64,000 nt of DNA from Mobiluncus curtisii subsp. curtisii ATCC 35241 (GCF_000146285.1 NZ_GL385912.1:1681251-1745250), one strand, 5' to 3'; numbered from the stretch's first letter, positions 16,618 through 25,694 are shown. The notes: generated from the letters alone by a model not told the origin. Made by a program: numbers and translations.

Positions 16618-17442
16618 CTAACCATCAACGGCATACATTAACGTTTCCAACCACCACGACAAAGCATTATAAATGCTGGCGATGGTGATTTCGTAAGCTG
16701 TGTAGACCCCGGTCTCCGGGTCGGACTCCGCCATCAGCTCGACTTCTTCCGCTCTGGTGTCGTTATCAATGCCCAAGGACCACCCCAAAGCCAACCGTGC
16801 ATCGTTGATAGCGGTGACCCACACTTTCAAGGCTTCCGGCTTCACCATCACGGCACCGTTGCTGTGGGCAGCCCACCGCAGGCTTTCAGCGACCGTTCGC
16901 ATGGCAGCAGTTTTTTTCGCTGCCAAATCGGGGGTGGTCAAGGCGCGCAGTTCCGCAGCTTCTTCCGGGTCCTGGCTCATGGGGCGCAAGATTGCCGCAA
17001 TGTAGGGGTTCGCTGGGCATGGACGCGGACCCAGGGGGTCGAAGTCTAGCGCCGCTAAGGTTTGATCGTCGGTCATGCCCCGTGAGTTCGGTTCAAAGCC
17101 GGTGTTTCCGCGGCGTGGGGTGGCGGATTCACCAGGCTGTTCGTGGGGCTGATTGAGGTCCGTTTCCGTCTCTGTTTCCTCACTGGCGCTGTGCAGTTCG
17201 GGACGCGAGGTGATGGAAGACACCGTATCTACTCCCAACAGTTTCTCAAACATGAGAGTGTGTTCTTTCGGGGAATTCGGATCGAGGTCCACCCCCATCA
17301 TGTCCAGGACGTCGCGCTGTTCTTCGGCTTCCATCGCGTCAGCCAGTTCCTCGAAAATCCCCGCCAGCAAGACCGCCTCGTGCGGCTCAACCCTGCTGAA
17401 CCACCCTTCTGAAGGCGCGTTCAGCGCTGCAAATGCACGCAT
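16618..17442 (-). CDS. DUF2017 family protein
   Basis: 274 aa, longer than most DUF2017 proteins (about 200) because of a polar linker (about 85-125). The family's N-terminal MRAFAAL and the EPHEAVLLAGIFEEL helix are clear. The C-terminal half is helical. Function is unknown, but the gene almost always follows clpS, as here with 15 bp between them, and may act in ClpAP/ClpCP proteolysis or in cell-wall control through its link with murI. ATG 17442 follows a GAGGGGG-type site. Confidence 0.88.
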   Translation of the reverse strand: MRAFAALNAPSEGWFSRVEPHEAVLLAGIFEELADAMEAEEQRDVLDMMGVDLDPNSPKEHTLMFEKLLGVDTVSSITSRPELHSASEETETETDLNQPHEQPGESATPRRGNTGFEPNSRGMTDDQTLAALDFDPLGPRPCPANPYIAAILRPMSQDPEEAAELRALTTPDLAAKKTAAMRTVAESLRWAAHSNGAVMVKPEALKVWVTAINDARLALGWSLGIDNDTRAEEVELMAESDPETGVYTAYEITIASIYNALSWWLETLMYAVDG

Positions 17443-17457
17443 CGTGTCCGGTCCCCC

Positions 17458-17760
17458 TCAATCAGCTTCCTGTTCGAGCGTCGCCCACAGCCCGTATTCA
17501 CTCATCGCCAACACGTCAGCTTCCATCTGTTCACGGGTTCCCGCACTCACCACTGCGCGACCTTTAAAATGGACTTCTTTCATCAGGTGCTCCGCGCGCT
17601 CGTGCGAGTACCCGAAATAGGTCTTAAACACCCAGGTCACATAGCTCATCAGGTTCACGGCGTCGTTCCACACCACTGTGTTCCACTGACCGGGAAGGAC
17701 CCGGTCCAGCTGGGCGACCGCAGACGGAGCATATTCGGTACCGGGTTCGACAATACTCAC
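17458..17760 (-). CDS. clpS: ATP-dependent Clp protease adaptor ClpS
   Basis: 100 aa; binds N-degron substrates and delivers them to ClpC/ClpA. The core runs from WNTVVWNDAVNLMSYV through the helix HERAEHLMKEVHFKG to a C-terminal helix. The N-degron pocket region VNLMSYV is normal. Start GTG 17760 has no ribosome site but has a TAACCT box 6 nt upstream, so the mRNA is probably leaderless. First gene of clpS-DUF2017-murI. Confidence 0.96.
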   Translation of the reverse strand: MSIVEPGTEYAPSAVAQLDRVLPGQWNTVVWNDAVNLMSYVTWVFKTYFGYSHERAEHLMKEVHFKGRAVVSAGTREQMEADVLAMSEYGLWATLEQEAD

Positions 17761-17766
17761 GCTTTA

Positions 17767-17772
17767 AGGTTA
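17767..17772 (-). promoter_or_regulatory. -10 box for a leaderless clpS operon
   Basis: TAACCT on the minus strand ends 6 nt before GTG 17760. No Shine-Dalgarno sequence is present. Confidence 0.6.
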
Positions 17773-17833
17773 AAGGTTTTTGACCAGGCGCGCAGGATTA
17801 CCGCGCCTCGAAGCAAAAAGCTCCACCAGCATC

Positions 17834-17983
17834 TTAGAGCACCAGTAAACCGACCAAACCTGCCAGGAGCAGCACCACCAGGAGGGCGACGACAGCCCTG
17901 GTCACTCTGCCGCTGCCGAGCTTGTGGGCATTTGACACGTGGGGAACTAGGTTTTTACGGGAATCAGCATCATCCTTGCGCAT
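17834..17983 (-). CDS. Small 49-aa single-pass membrane protein
   Basis: The protein begins MRKDDADSRKNLVPH, has about 27 polar, basic residues and then one C-terminal hydrophobic helix (about 30-49) made almost wholly of Val, Leu, Ala and Gly, ending at VGLLVL. That is a tail-anchored topology. TAGCAT lies 6 nt before ATG 17983, the same leaderless pattern seen at clpS and pncB, which supports it being expressed. It belongs to no family I recognise. Confidence 0.7.
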   Translation of the reverse strand: MRKDDADSRKNLVPHVSNAHKLGSGRVTRAVVALLVVLLLAGLVGLLVL

Positions 17984-17989
17984 AGCTTT

Positions 17990-17995
17990 ATGCTA
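17990..17995 (-). promoter_or_regulatory. -10 box for the leaderless 49-aa membrane protein gene
   Basis: TAGCAT on the minus strand ends 6 nt before ATG 17983. Confidence 0.55.
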
Positions 17996-18124
17996 CCGGC
18001 TCCCGTCACGCCACCGAGACGGGAATGAACAGATGCCGGCTTTATCCCCGTCCTGGTGACAGGTAAACGCGCGAGCGGGATGCCGGCGTCTCCAAGTTGA
18101 AACGGAAAACCCGCCGGACGCGAC

Positions 18125-18130
18125 TATAGT
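18125..18130 (+). promoter_or_regulatory. -10 box for a leaderless pncB mRNA
   Basis: TATAGT ends 7 nt before ATG 18138; no ribosome-binding site is seen. Confidence 0.6.
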
Positions 18131-18137
18131 TATACCT

Positions 18138-19475
18138 ATGAACACGCGCGAATCGACTGCCTTACTGACTGATATGTACGAGCTGACCATGGTGGACTCC
18201 GCTTTGGAGCACGGGATGGGACAGCGCCAATGCGTGTTTGAGATTTTTACCCGACGATTTCCCGCTTCGCGGCGTTTCCTGGTGATGGCTGGAGTGGCGC
18301 GGATTTTGGAGGGACTCAAGCGTTTCCAGTTCGATGATTCTCAGCTGAAATACCTCTCGGATCACAAAATCGTCGGACAGAAAACGATTAAGTTTCTGGA
18401 GGATTACCAGTTTTCCGGCGACATTTTCGGCTATCCCGAAGGCGAAGTATTCATGGTGAATTCGCCAATTTTGACGGTTCGCGGGACGTTTGCCGAGACT
18501 TGCCTGTTGGAAACCTACCTGCTGTCGATTTTGAACTTCGACTGTGCGGTGGCGTCGGCGGCATCCCGGATGACCATTGCCGCTCACGGCAGACCCTGTC
18601 TGGATATGGGGGCGCGCCGGGTACATGAGCGGGCGGCTGTTTCCGCTGCTCGCGCCGCACAAATTGGCGGTTTTCAGGGTACGTCTGACTTAGAGACCGG
18701 GAAACGATACGGGATTCGCGCTATCGGCACTGCTGCCCACGCCTTTACCCTGCTGTTTGAGGATGAAGAAGCCGCTTTCACCGCTCAGATTGAGTCGATG
18801 GGTCCGGACACTACACTGCTGGTAGATACCTACGACGTGACTGCTGCCGTCGAGAAAGCGGTGCGAATTGCCAGAGCTGCCGGGGGGGAACTGGGTGCGG
18901 TTCGTTTGGATTCGGGTGACCTGGTGGCAGGCGCGTTTAAAGTTCGCCAACAGCTCGATGATTTGGGGGCGACTTCCACCAAGATTACGGTGACCAATGA
19001 TCTGGATGAATACGCTATTGCCGGTTTGGGCGCCGCGCCAGTGGATTCCTACGGGGTGGGCACCCGATTGGTGACCGGTTCGGGGATTCCGACCGCTGCC
19101 CTGGTCTACAAGCTGGTCGCTCGTGAGGACGCAAACGGGAATCTGGAATCGGTGGCGAAACGCTCGGTTGAGAAGTCGACTCGGGGCGGATTGAAATGGG
19201 CGGGACGCGCTATTGAGGATCACACTGCCATGACCGAGCTGCTGGTGACTGCCCCGAACCGGGAGGCTGCTACGGAATACTTCGCGAGTCACGAGGCTCG
19301 CCCGTTGCAGCGGGATTTCGTAATCGACGGGACTATTGACAAATCTTGGATTGGTCCCGATGCCCTGCAGCGCGCTCAGCAGCACCACATCGAGGTCCGT
19401 AACGAACTGCCTTATCAGGCGTGGCGCTTGAGCGAAGGCGAAGTGGCTATCCCCACAGAATACGTGGACCTTTAG
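18138..19475 (+). CDS. pncB: Nicotinate phosphoribosyltransferase
   Basis: 445 aa; converts nicotinate and PRPP to nicotinate mononucleotide in NAD salvage. It shows the N-terminal LLTDMYELTMVDSAL, the autophosphorylated His in GTAAHAFTLL, the PRPP site VRLDSGDL and the Gly-rich DSYGVGTRLVTG. Length is normal. It is convergent with the DUF3039 gene and overlaps its end by four bases. Confidence 0.97.
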   Translation: MNTRESTALLTDMYELTMVDSALEHGMGQRQCVFEIFTRRFPASRRFLVMAGVARILEGLKRFQFDDSQLKYLSDHKIVGQKTIKFLEDYQFSGDIFGYPEGEVFMVNSPILTVRGTFAETCLLETYLLSILNFDCAVASAASRMTIAAHGRPCLDMGARRVHERAAVSAARAAQIGGFQGTSDLETGKRYGIRAIGTAAHAFTLLFEDEEAAFTAQIESMGPDTTLLVDTYDVTAAVEKAVRIARAAGGELGAVRLDSGDLVAGAFKVRQQLDDLGATSTKITVTNDLDEYAIAGLGAAPVDSYGVGTRLVTGSGIPTAALVYKLVAREDANGNLESVAKRSVEKSTRGGLKWAGRAIEDHTAMTELLVTAPNREAATEYFASHEARPLQRDFVIDGTIDKSWIGPDALQRAQQHHIEVRNELPYQAWRLSEGEVAIPTEYVDL

Positions 19476-19780
19476 CTCTCAGAGCCACCGAAAAAGGGCC
19501 AGCCGGGTTGACCGTTATGGTCCCCGTTCATAGATTTCATGATTTCTTTGCACGCCGGGCAAATCGGAAAATTCTTAGGGTCGCGCATCGGCACCCAGAC
19601 TTTGCCGCACAGGGCGATGACAGCTTGACCGGTCACAGCCGAGGCGGTAATTCGGTCTTTGCGCACGTAGTGGGCGTAACGCTCGTTGTCACCAGGATTA
19701 CGTTTCAGTTCGGTTTCGGTGCGTTCCAGCACCGCCGTGCCACCTTGAGTCAGGGGCTGACCCGCAGTTGTTTCGCTCAT
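19472..19780 (-). CDS. DUF3039 family protein
   Basis: 102 aa of a small actinobacterial family of unknown function. Its signature is intact: RYAHYVRKDRI, then ALCGKVWVPMRDP and ICPACKEIM. The Cys in ALCGK and the CPAC pair suggest a small metal-binding fold. The frame is open to 19864, but ATG 19780 matches family length and has TACAAT 6 nt upstream. Confidence 0.9.
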   Translation of the reverse strand: MSETTAGQPLTQGGTAVLERTETELKRNPGDNERYAHYVRKDRITASAVTGQAVIALCGKVWVPMRDPKNFPICPACKEIMKSMNGDHNGQPGWPFFGGSES

Positions 19781-19786
19781 GCCACC

Positions 19787-19792
19787 ATTGTA
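19787..19792 (-). promoter_or_regulatory. -10 box for the leaderless DUF3039 gene
   Basis: TACAAT on the minus strand ends 6 nt before ATG 19780. Confidence 0.6.
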
Positions 19793-19867
19793 ACCTGTAA
19801 CCGCCCGGGTCAGCCTGGGCTGTGGTGGTGGCAGACTCGGTCCGAGCGACACCCCTAAAAACAAAGC

Positions 19868-19888
19868 CGGTCGCCACGGGGGCGACCG
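19868..19888 (-). terminator. Terminator of the HU gene
   Basis: CGGTCGCC (19868-19875) pairs with GGCGACCG (19881-19888) around a 5-nt loop. On the minus strand it is followed by TTTGTTTTT. It lies 21 bp past the HU stop codon. Confidence 0.9.
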
Positions 19889-19908
19889 CTTCGTACGAGA
19901 TGCTTCGA

Positions 19909-20193
19909 TTACTTGTTGGACACAGCCTTCTTCAGGGTGGAGCCGGCAGAAATCTTAACGCCGTAGCCAGCGGGAATCTTGATTTCTTCGCCGGTGCGGG
20001 GGTTGCGACCGGTACGAGCGGCACGAGAAACGCGCTCCACATTCATCAGACCGGTCACCTTCACGGTTTCGCCCTTTTTGAGGGAGTCAATCAAGATTTC
20101 CTGGAAAGCAGACAGAGCGCCGTCAGCTTCGGTCTTGGACAGACCGGCTTTCTTGGCGATCTCGGCAACAAGTTCAGTACGATTCACAGACAT
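19909..20193 (-). CDS. hupB: HU family DNA-binding protein
   Basis: 94 aa nucleoid protein. The dimerisation helices (1-45) and the DNA-binding beta arm RNPRTGEEIKIPAG are standard. It lacks the long Lys/Ala/Pro tail of mycobacterial HupB, which puts it with the short HU of other actinobacteria. AAAGGAA precedes ATG 20193; a good terminator lies downstream, so it is a single-gene unit. Confidence 0.97.
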   Translation of the reverse strand: MSVNRTELVAEIAKKAGLSKTEADGALSAFQEILIDSLKKGETVKVTGLMNVERVSRAARTGRNPRTGEEIKIPAGYGVKISAGSTLKKAVSNK

Positions 20194-20664
20194 GTGATTC
20201 CTTTCGGATAGATCGTCGATTTCACTTTGGTGAAATCCTCCATTAGAGACTACGCAAATTTAGCGCATTTGTCAGCGAGTTAGCAAACAAATCTCGATTT
20301 TTCCGCGGTTTTCCACCCTCTGGATGCACTCGTTTCACAACGACCACAAAAGCCTCATATTTTAGCCTTGCTGCGGGGCATCCCGACGGGTCGGTACCGC
20401 GCACTTCCCTAGCGACATTTCGTGGCGCGGCTGGTCGGGGTCACGAACGGAACTAACCGTTGCGGGTCACGTCACTCGCCCCACCGGGCTGGTGCGCCAC
20501 AAACGTTGCCCCGACCGCCCCGACTTTCCCCCAACGCATCCAAAATACGGTCTTTTTGGGTTGGGAATGTAAGATTTCTGCGGAGAGAGCCCCGGCTGGT
20601 TTCACAACCCAAAATACCGTTGGCTGTCCCCACTGCAAAATCGAAAAGACAAAGGAAGATTATT
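20194..20664. other. 471-bp intergenic region between HU and the NSS symporter
   Basis: No gene is recognised. The HU side holds its ribosome site and AT-rich sequence. The symporter side holds a set of complementary segments: CCAAAA (20540-20545), TTTTGGGTTG (20554-20563) and CAACCCAAAA (20605-20614). The middle one can pair with either neighbour. The open frames running through this region have no domain and are not called. Confidence 0.5.
20540..20614 (+). promoter_or_regulatory. Possible switchable leader hairpins before the NSS symporter
   Basis: Segment B (20554-20563) is fully complementary over 10 bases to segment C (20605-20614) and over 6 bases to segment A (20540-20545). A:B and B:C exclude each other. 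The start codon at 20665 is 50 nt past segment C. I recognise no known riboswitch core, so this is a structural observation only. Confidence 0.35.
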
Positions 20665-22053
20665 TTGGTAGATGTCAGTGTGGTCCCCGAGCAGCGAGCC
20701 TCGTGGTCAGGAAAACTCGGTTTCGTCCTCGCGGCAGCCGGTTCAGCGGTCGGATTGGGCACTATCTGGCGTTTCCCTTACCTGGCGGCGCACTACGGTG
20801 GGGGCACGTTTATCTTTGTGTTCTTTCTCTTTATGCTGACCTTGGGTGTTGCGCTGCTGGTGTTGGAAATTGCACTAGGGCGGAACACGGGCAAATCCAT
20901 CATCATGGCGTTTGCATCTTTCGGTAAGCAATATCGGTTTGTGGGAATGCTCACCGCCGCGGTCCCCTTCATCATTGCTTCGTATTATGGCGTGGTGGGC
21001 GGCTGGGTGACCCGCTACATGTTCGCCTACGCCGCCGGCATGACGAAAGAACTGGCTGACGGAGGCGATAATTTCGGGGCATTCATCTCTGACGGTCCGC
21101 AATCTGTGGCGTTCATGCTGCTGTTCGGGGCGATTACGTTCATCATCGTGGCACTGGGGGTCAACGGTGGGGTGGAACGCGCTAACCTGATTATGATGCC
21201 GGCGCTGATTCTGGTTTCACTGTTGATTGGAATCTTTACTTTGACCCAGCCCGGCGCTTTGGACGGTTTGCGATATTTCTTGGTTCCCGATTTTTCCAAG
21301 TTTTCACTAGAGTTGCTCATCGCCGCTCTGGGACAGACGTTCTTTGGTCTGTCGCTGGGTGCGGCGACGATGGTCACCTACGGGTCTTACATGAAAAAGG
21401 ACGTCTCGGTGACGTCCTCGGCCCTCCAAACGACCGGCACCACGCTGGGGATTAGCCTGCTGGCGGGATTGATGATTATTCCCGCCACGTTCGCGACCTT
21501 GGGTTCTGCCAACGCCGTGGCAAAGAATTCCGGACCGTCCCTGATGTTCCTGGTTATCCCGGAGGTGTTTGAAAAGTTTGGCAGAATCGCTACCGGTATC
21601 GGTTTCGTGTTTTTCCTGCTGGTCATGTTTGCCGCTCTGACCAGCATGATTTCCCTGGTGGAGGCCTGCGTGTCCATCTTGCAGGACACTCTGGCATGGA
21701 AACGACGCCAAGCCCTGTTGGTCACTGTCGTGGTGCTCAGCTCTGCGGGAATCATCGTGACCTTGGGCTACAGCTCCCTGTCGTTTATTCAGCCTCTCGG
21801 TGAGGGGTCGACCATACTTGACTTCCTGGACTTTATGACCAGCTCGGTGATGATGCCACTGGGTGGTTTGTTGATGTGTCTGTTCTTTGGGTGGCGAAAG
21901 AAGCCAGCAGTACTCATTGACGAAGTGCGTCTCTCTGGGGAGTTCAAAAGAGCCGGGCTGTGGGGTGTGATGATTAAATACGTCGCCCCCATCCTGCTGG
22001 TGGCAATCTTTATCACCAGCGTGTTGAAAACGTTCGGCATTATCAGCTTCTAA
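20665..22053 (+). CDS. Sodium-dependent symporter of the NSS/SNF family
   Basis: 462 aa, about 11-12 membrane helices, LeuT-like fold. The hallmark AGSAVGLGTIWRFPYLA followed by GGGTFIF in helix 1-2 is complete. Bacterial members import amino acids or related zwitterions with Na+. The frame extends upstream to 20422, but TTG 20665 is preceded by AAAGGAAG at 8 nt and gives a normal N-terminus (about 14 residues before the first helix). Followed at once by a bidirectional terminator. Confidence 0.94.
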   Translation: MVDVSVVPEQRASWSGKLGFVLAAAGSAVGLGTIWRFPYLAAHYGGGTFIFVFFLFMLTLGVALLVLEIALGRNTGKSIIMAFASFGKQYRFVGMLTAAVPFIIASYYGVVGGWVTRYMFAYAAGMTKELADGGDNFGAFISDGPQSVAFMLLFGAITFIIVALGVNGGVERANLIMMPALILVSLLIGIFTLTQPGALDGLRYFLVPDFSKFSLELLIAALGQTFFGLSLGAATMVTYGSYMKKDVSVTSSALQTTGTTLGISLLAGLMIIPATFATLGSANAVAKNSGPSLMFLVIPEVFEKFGRIATGIGFVFFLLVMFAALTSMISLVEACVSILQDTLAWKRRQALLVTVVVLSSAGIIVTLGYSSLSFIQPLGEGSTILDFLDFMTSSVMMPLGGLLMCLFFGWRKKPAVLIDEVRLSGEFKRAGLWGVMIKYVAPILLVAIFITSVLKTFGIISF

Positions 22054-22057
22054 AAAG

Positions 22058-22097
22058 AGTTTTGCCTCCGGCGAGTAAATCGACCGGAGGCAAAACT
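22058..22097. terminator. Bidirectional terminator between the symporter and ABC genes
   Basis: A perfect 14-bp stem, 22058-22071 with 22084-22097, whose arms read AGTTTTGCCTCCGG and its complement. It fills the gap between two convergent genes and can end both transcripts. Confidence 0.9.
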
Positions 22098-22730
22098 TTA
22101 CAGTTCCACAAGTTTGCGTCGCTGTAGTCGCAGGGTCACGTCGGCGTTGCGGGCGAGCTCTTTGGAGTGAGTCACCACAATGACGCATTTGCCTTCCTCG
22201 TGGGCAGCCTTTTGCAGGATTTCTGTCACTCCCGCGGCGGTCGCTTCATCCAGGTTGCCGGTCGGTTCGTCTGCCAAAATGACCGGCGCTGCGGACACCA
22301 GGGCGCGTCCGATGGCGACCCGCTGCTGTTGCCCGCCGGACAGCAACAGGACGTTGCGTTTCGCTTCTTTCGCGTCCAAGCCCAACTTTTCCAACATTTC
22401 TGTGCTGGCTTTCGCGTTGACCAAGCGCAGGTTCTCCAGTGGAGTCAGGTAGTCGATGAGGTTGTAGTTTTGAAACACCAGGGAAATTTGGTGCTTGCGA
22501 TGGTAGGAATAACCCTTTTTCGCGATGTCTGCCCCGTCAAATAGGACCGTACCCGCGGTCGGGGCATCGAGTCCTGCCAGCAGACTCAGCATCGTGGATT
22601 TGCCTGCCCCGGAGGCTCCCAGAATGGCATAGAACTTACCTTTCTGAAACTCGTAGTTGACGTCGTCCAGGACTTTTGCCCCAGCACCTTTGTAGGTGTA
22701 ATCGATGTGATCCAACTGTAAAATGCTCAT
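22098..22730 (-). CDS. ABC transporter ATP-binding protein (MacB/LolD type)
   Basis: 210 aa ATPase. Walker A is GASGAGKST, the signature is [16 protein letters not shown], and Walker B is [12 protein letters not shown]. Proteins of this type power FtsX-like permeases that export or extract peptides and lipoproteins. It is the last gene of a three-gene operon, 9 bp after the second permease. No substrate can be assigned. Confidence 0.95.
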   Translation of the reverse strand: MSILQLDHIDYTYKGAGAKVLDDVNYEFQKGKFYAILGASGAGKSTMLSLLAGLDAPTAGTVLFDGADIAKKGYSYHRKHQISLVFQNYNLIDYLTPLENLRLVNAKASTEMLEKLGLDAKEAKRNVLLLSGGQQQRVAIGRALVSAAPVILADEPTGNLDEATAAGVTEILQKAAHEEGKCVIVVTHSKELARNADVTLRLQRRKLVEL

Positions 22731-22739
22731 TTTTTCTCC

Positions 22740-23948
22740 TTAACTCAACTTGGAAAGAATAGATTTCGGGGTTTGACGCATGATGGGGAACAGCGCCAGC
22801 CCCAGCGCGATGATGATGACCAGGAAGCCCAGTCCCAGGGACATCGCATTCCCCGCGATTCCGTTGGCAGGCTCTAGCGCCGCTAACGTCTCATTCCCGG
22901 CTTTGGACAGCACCAGCTGACCCAAGCTGTTTGACAGCAGCCGTCCCAGGATGACTGCCAGCACGGCGCCCAGCGCCCCAAATATGATTGCCTCCAGGAG
23001 GAACTGCAGCCCGACCTCCAGTTTCGTCTTGCCCAGGGACAGCAAGATACCAATCTCGGGCAATCGCGAGCGCACCCAGAATGTCGCCACCAGTGCCAAT
23101 ACCAGCGCTCCTGCCAGGCAGAATCCCCACAGCAGCATTCCTAGCATCTGGTCGACGCCGGAAATGGCTTGGAGCACATCGGCGAACTGCGCCGAATTGT
23201 TTTCCAGGCTCAGCTTGGGGGCCGTGGTCTGAGCGGCTTTCAGGACCTGGGGCAGTTGGTCAGCTCGCTCGGTAAAGTAACGTGCGGTACTGACCTGACC
23301 GCCGAGCTTTTGCAGGGCGTCGAGGTTCGTAAACACTTGGTTTTCGGAGTTCCCCGAGGGCAGCCCGGTACGGTTTTCGGCTTTCCCGGAATAAATCCCC
23401 CCGATTTTCAGTCGCACCACGGTGTTTTCGTGGCGCAGTTCCAGGGTGTCTCCCAAGTGCAGGGAATTTTTCCGCGCGAAGTCGCGGTGAATCATCGCCT
23501 CAACACCAGGTTTACCGATGTGAGAGCCCTGTTCCAAGGTATAAATTTTCCCCAAGAACTCTGGGTTTAGCGACGAATCGCTGGTGCCTTTGATTCCCAG
23601 CAAATCCCCGCCAAACTCGGGGTCCAGCTGGATTCCGCTGGCGGCGCTGACCAGGCTGGCATTTTCCGGTTTTGCTGCAGCTTCGCCTTCATAGGCGTGG
23701 CGTTTGACTCCCGGCAGGTCAGCGAGTTGTTTCAAGGTCTGGTCCGGGAGCTGACCGGTTTGGCTGGTGGCGGTGAACCCCGCCAAAACGTTAGAGCTGA
23801 TGGCATCGCGCACACTCAACATGGTGGACTTTACCCCGGACTGGGCGACCAGGGCGGTAAACACCAGGGTAATAATCGCCACCATCAGCAGGCTGCGACG
23901 CGGTCGGCGAATGACCGAACGCCAAGAACGTGACCATACCCCGTTCAT
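22740..23948 (-). CDS. FtsX/MacB-like ABC transporter permease
   Basis: 402 aa. One N-terminal membrane helix (about 19-37), a MacB-type extracytoplasmic domain (about 45-260) and three C-terminal helices (about 265-395) give the usual FtsX topology. It overlaps the upstream permease by four bases (ATGA), which implies translational coupling and a heterodimer with it. Confidence 0.92.
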   Translation of the reverse strand: MNGVWSRSWRSVIRRPRRSLLMVAIITLVFTALVAQSGVKSTMLSVRDAISSNVLAGFTATSQTGQLPDQTLKQLADLPGVKRHAYEGEAAAKPENASLVSAASGIQLDPEFGGDLLGIKGTSDSSLNPEFLGKIYTLEQGSHIGKPGVEAMIHRDFARKNSLHLGDTLELRHENTVVRLKIGGIYSGKAENRTGLPSGNSENQVFTNLDALQKLGGQVSTARYFTERADQLPQVLKAAQTTAPKLSLENNSAQFADVLQAISGVDQMLGMLLWGFCLAGALVLALVATFWVRSRLPEIGILLSLGKTKLEVGLQFLLEAIIFGALGAVLAVILGRLLSNSLGQLVLSKAGNETLAALEPANGIAGNAMSLGLGFLVIIIALGLALFPIMRQTPKSILSKLS

Positions 23949-25348
23949 TTGTTATCCACCAACAGGGCACGCGGGCTTTTTCGCAGCATCGGCACGGAGG
24001 CAATGACCACGACTATCGCAATCAGCACCAGCACCGTGATTGCAATCTGACCAGCGGATGCCAGGCTCAGGTCGACGGTGAGTTTCTCTAGCGTCTTCAT
24101 AGACGCCGAAGATTCCATATCCGCCCCAAACTGACCGGCTTTCGCCATTTCTTGAGCAGCTTGGTGATTGACCGAGGACAGCACGGAAGTGCCCATCCCC
24201 TGCGCCAGCATTCCCGCCCCGAAATAGGACAGGACGAAAGCAGGAACGGCAATAAAGATTAGCTCCAGGGCGTACTGCGCCATAATGCTCGCTTTGGTCA
24301 CCCCCATCGACAGCAGGGTTCCCGTCTCTTTCTTGCGTTCGTTGAGCCACAGACACAGCACCAGCGCCAAAATGGCTCCTGCCAACACAAAGGTAGCAAT
24401 CGTGGTGGTGGTCATGACACTACGAACCCCGTCAATCGCGCCGGTGATACCGGCGAGGTATTGGGTCGAGCGGCTCAACTGATAGCTGCGCCAGTCGATG
24501 TCTTTGGCAGCGGCAGCTTTCACCACATCGTCAAAGTTGGCGCCCTTTTTCACAAAGAAGTTCGCATCTTGATAGATTTCGGTGGCAGGTGTGACGTTGT
24601 ACAGCGTCCGGGTGGTGTCCAAGTCGGTAAACACGGTGTTAGAAAACAGTTCGTTGCGCGATACCGCCCGGTCTGCGTTTGAGCCAGACACGAGTCCGAC
24701 GATTTCGGTGGTGACTTCATTAGTCGAGTGGTTTTGGTTATCGGCGTCATAAGGGTTGCCCTTGAGTGTCAGTTTGCTGCCGATGGTCAGGTGATTGGCT
24801 TTTGCCAAGTCCTGGTTGATGATGGATTTATTTTTGTCCTGGGCATTCAGGTGGCGACCTGCCACCAGTTTTAACGCCCCGGAGCGGAAGTTATTATCCA
24901 TCTTGGTGTCGTTGACTCCCCACACGTTCACGGCGTTGCCGAACTGGGCTTCTTTCGTTTCGTCATAGTCTTGACGGTCGAGCTTTTGGGCTGTGGCGTC
25001 CACCAGGTCAGCGGTGACGTTCTGGCGGGCGACGTAGTTCTGCACTCCGTCCAGCGAGGCGAGTTTTTTAATGTCGGCGGGCTTCACGTTTCCGGCGCCT
25101 CGCGGCGTGCCGGTGTTGAACTGGGGATTGTTTCCCAGCACAAATCCCTGTCCAGTTTTTGCATCGATTTCCGCCGCGGTGGCGTCAGTAGCGCGGGACA
25201 CGGCATTAGCGGACATCAGCACCGTAGACATCGCCAGAAATATAGCAAAAATGATGATGGTTTTAATTCGTTTCCGGGCGACGTAACGCCAGGACCTTCC
25301 TACGAACGACAATAGATTCCCTCCTGTCGTGGTGTTTAGCGTAAGCAT
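23945..25348 (-). CDS. FtsX/MacB-like ABC transporter permease, first gene of the operon
   Basis: 467 aa, same topology as its downstream partner: one N-terminal helix (about 30-48), a larger extracytoplasmic domain rich in Asn and Asp, and three C-terminal helices. It ends in RALLVDNK. Together the two permeases and the ATPase form a complete exporter of the antimicrobial-peptide or lipoprotein type. No two-component genes of the BceRS kind adjoin it. Confidence 0.92.
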   Translation of the reverse strand: MLTLNTTTGGNLLSFVGRSWRYVARKRIKTIIIFAIFLAMSTVLMSANAVSRATDATAAEIDAKTGQGFVLGNNPQFNTGTPRGAGNVKPADIKKLASLDGVQNYVARQNVTADLVDATAQKLDRQDYDETKEAQFGNAVNVWGVNDTKMDNNFRSGALKLVAGRHLNAQDKNKSIINQDLAKANHLTIGSKLTLKGNPYDADNQNHSTNEVTTEIVGLVSGSNADRAVSRNELFSNTVFTDLDTTRTLYNVTPATEIYQDANFFVKKGANFDDVVKAAAAKDIDWRSYQLSRSTQYLAGITGAIDGVRSVMTTTTIATFVLAGAILALVLCLWLNERKKETGTLLSMGVTKASIMAQYALELIFIAVPAFVLSYFGAGMLAQGMGTSVLSSVNHQAAQEMAKAGQFGADMESSASMKTLEKLTVDLSLASAGQIAITVLVLIAIVVVIASVPMLRKSPRALLVDNK

Positions 25349-25694
25349 AGTGATTTTCTTTGCTCAGTAAGCATAAGCAACTGCGGCGGCACCCGCCCTC
25401 GTGGAGCCTCATACCAGGGTATTAACCCGTCGATTCGTCCTCAGACCAGGGCACCACTTTGCCGAGCTGAGTATCCATATTGTCTGAGGGTCGTTTTATT
25501 CCGAAACAATCATCATAACACGCAAAAAGATCTATTTTCCTGTAGATTTCCTCAAAATATCAGGGGAAATTGCCGGGAAGGCTAAAAGCCCAGGTAAATA
25601 CCCGATGTATGGTGTGAATAGAGAAATAGCGCGTCCTGACGGTATGGATGAAGAATAAAGGCTTGAAAGCCGCTACGGAATCAGGGTGGGGACA
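25349..25694. other. 346-bp divergent intergenic region, ABC operon and pilus locus
   Basis: Must hold promoters for both directions. It includes the inverted repeat ATACC-AG-GGTAT (about 25411-25422), AT-rich DNA around 25490-25560, and a weak promoter-like pair for the pilus side (TTGCCG with a -10-like GTAAAT about 18 bp on, near 25570-25600). GGTGGGG serves as ribosome site for ATG 25695. No gene is seen. Confidence 0.4.

Noticed and set aside
20385-20402. T-box-like GGGTCGGTACCGCG upstream of the NSS symporter
   Set aside because: It has an extra base compared with the T-box core GGGTGGTACCGCG, lies over 260 bp from the start codon, and no specifier stem or terminator is visible.
20554-20640. 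Glycine riboswitch before the NSS symporter
   Set aside because: A GAGAG run is present, but the conserved GCCGAAGG and CTCAGGC elements are missing.
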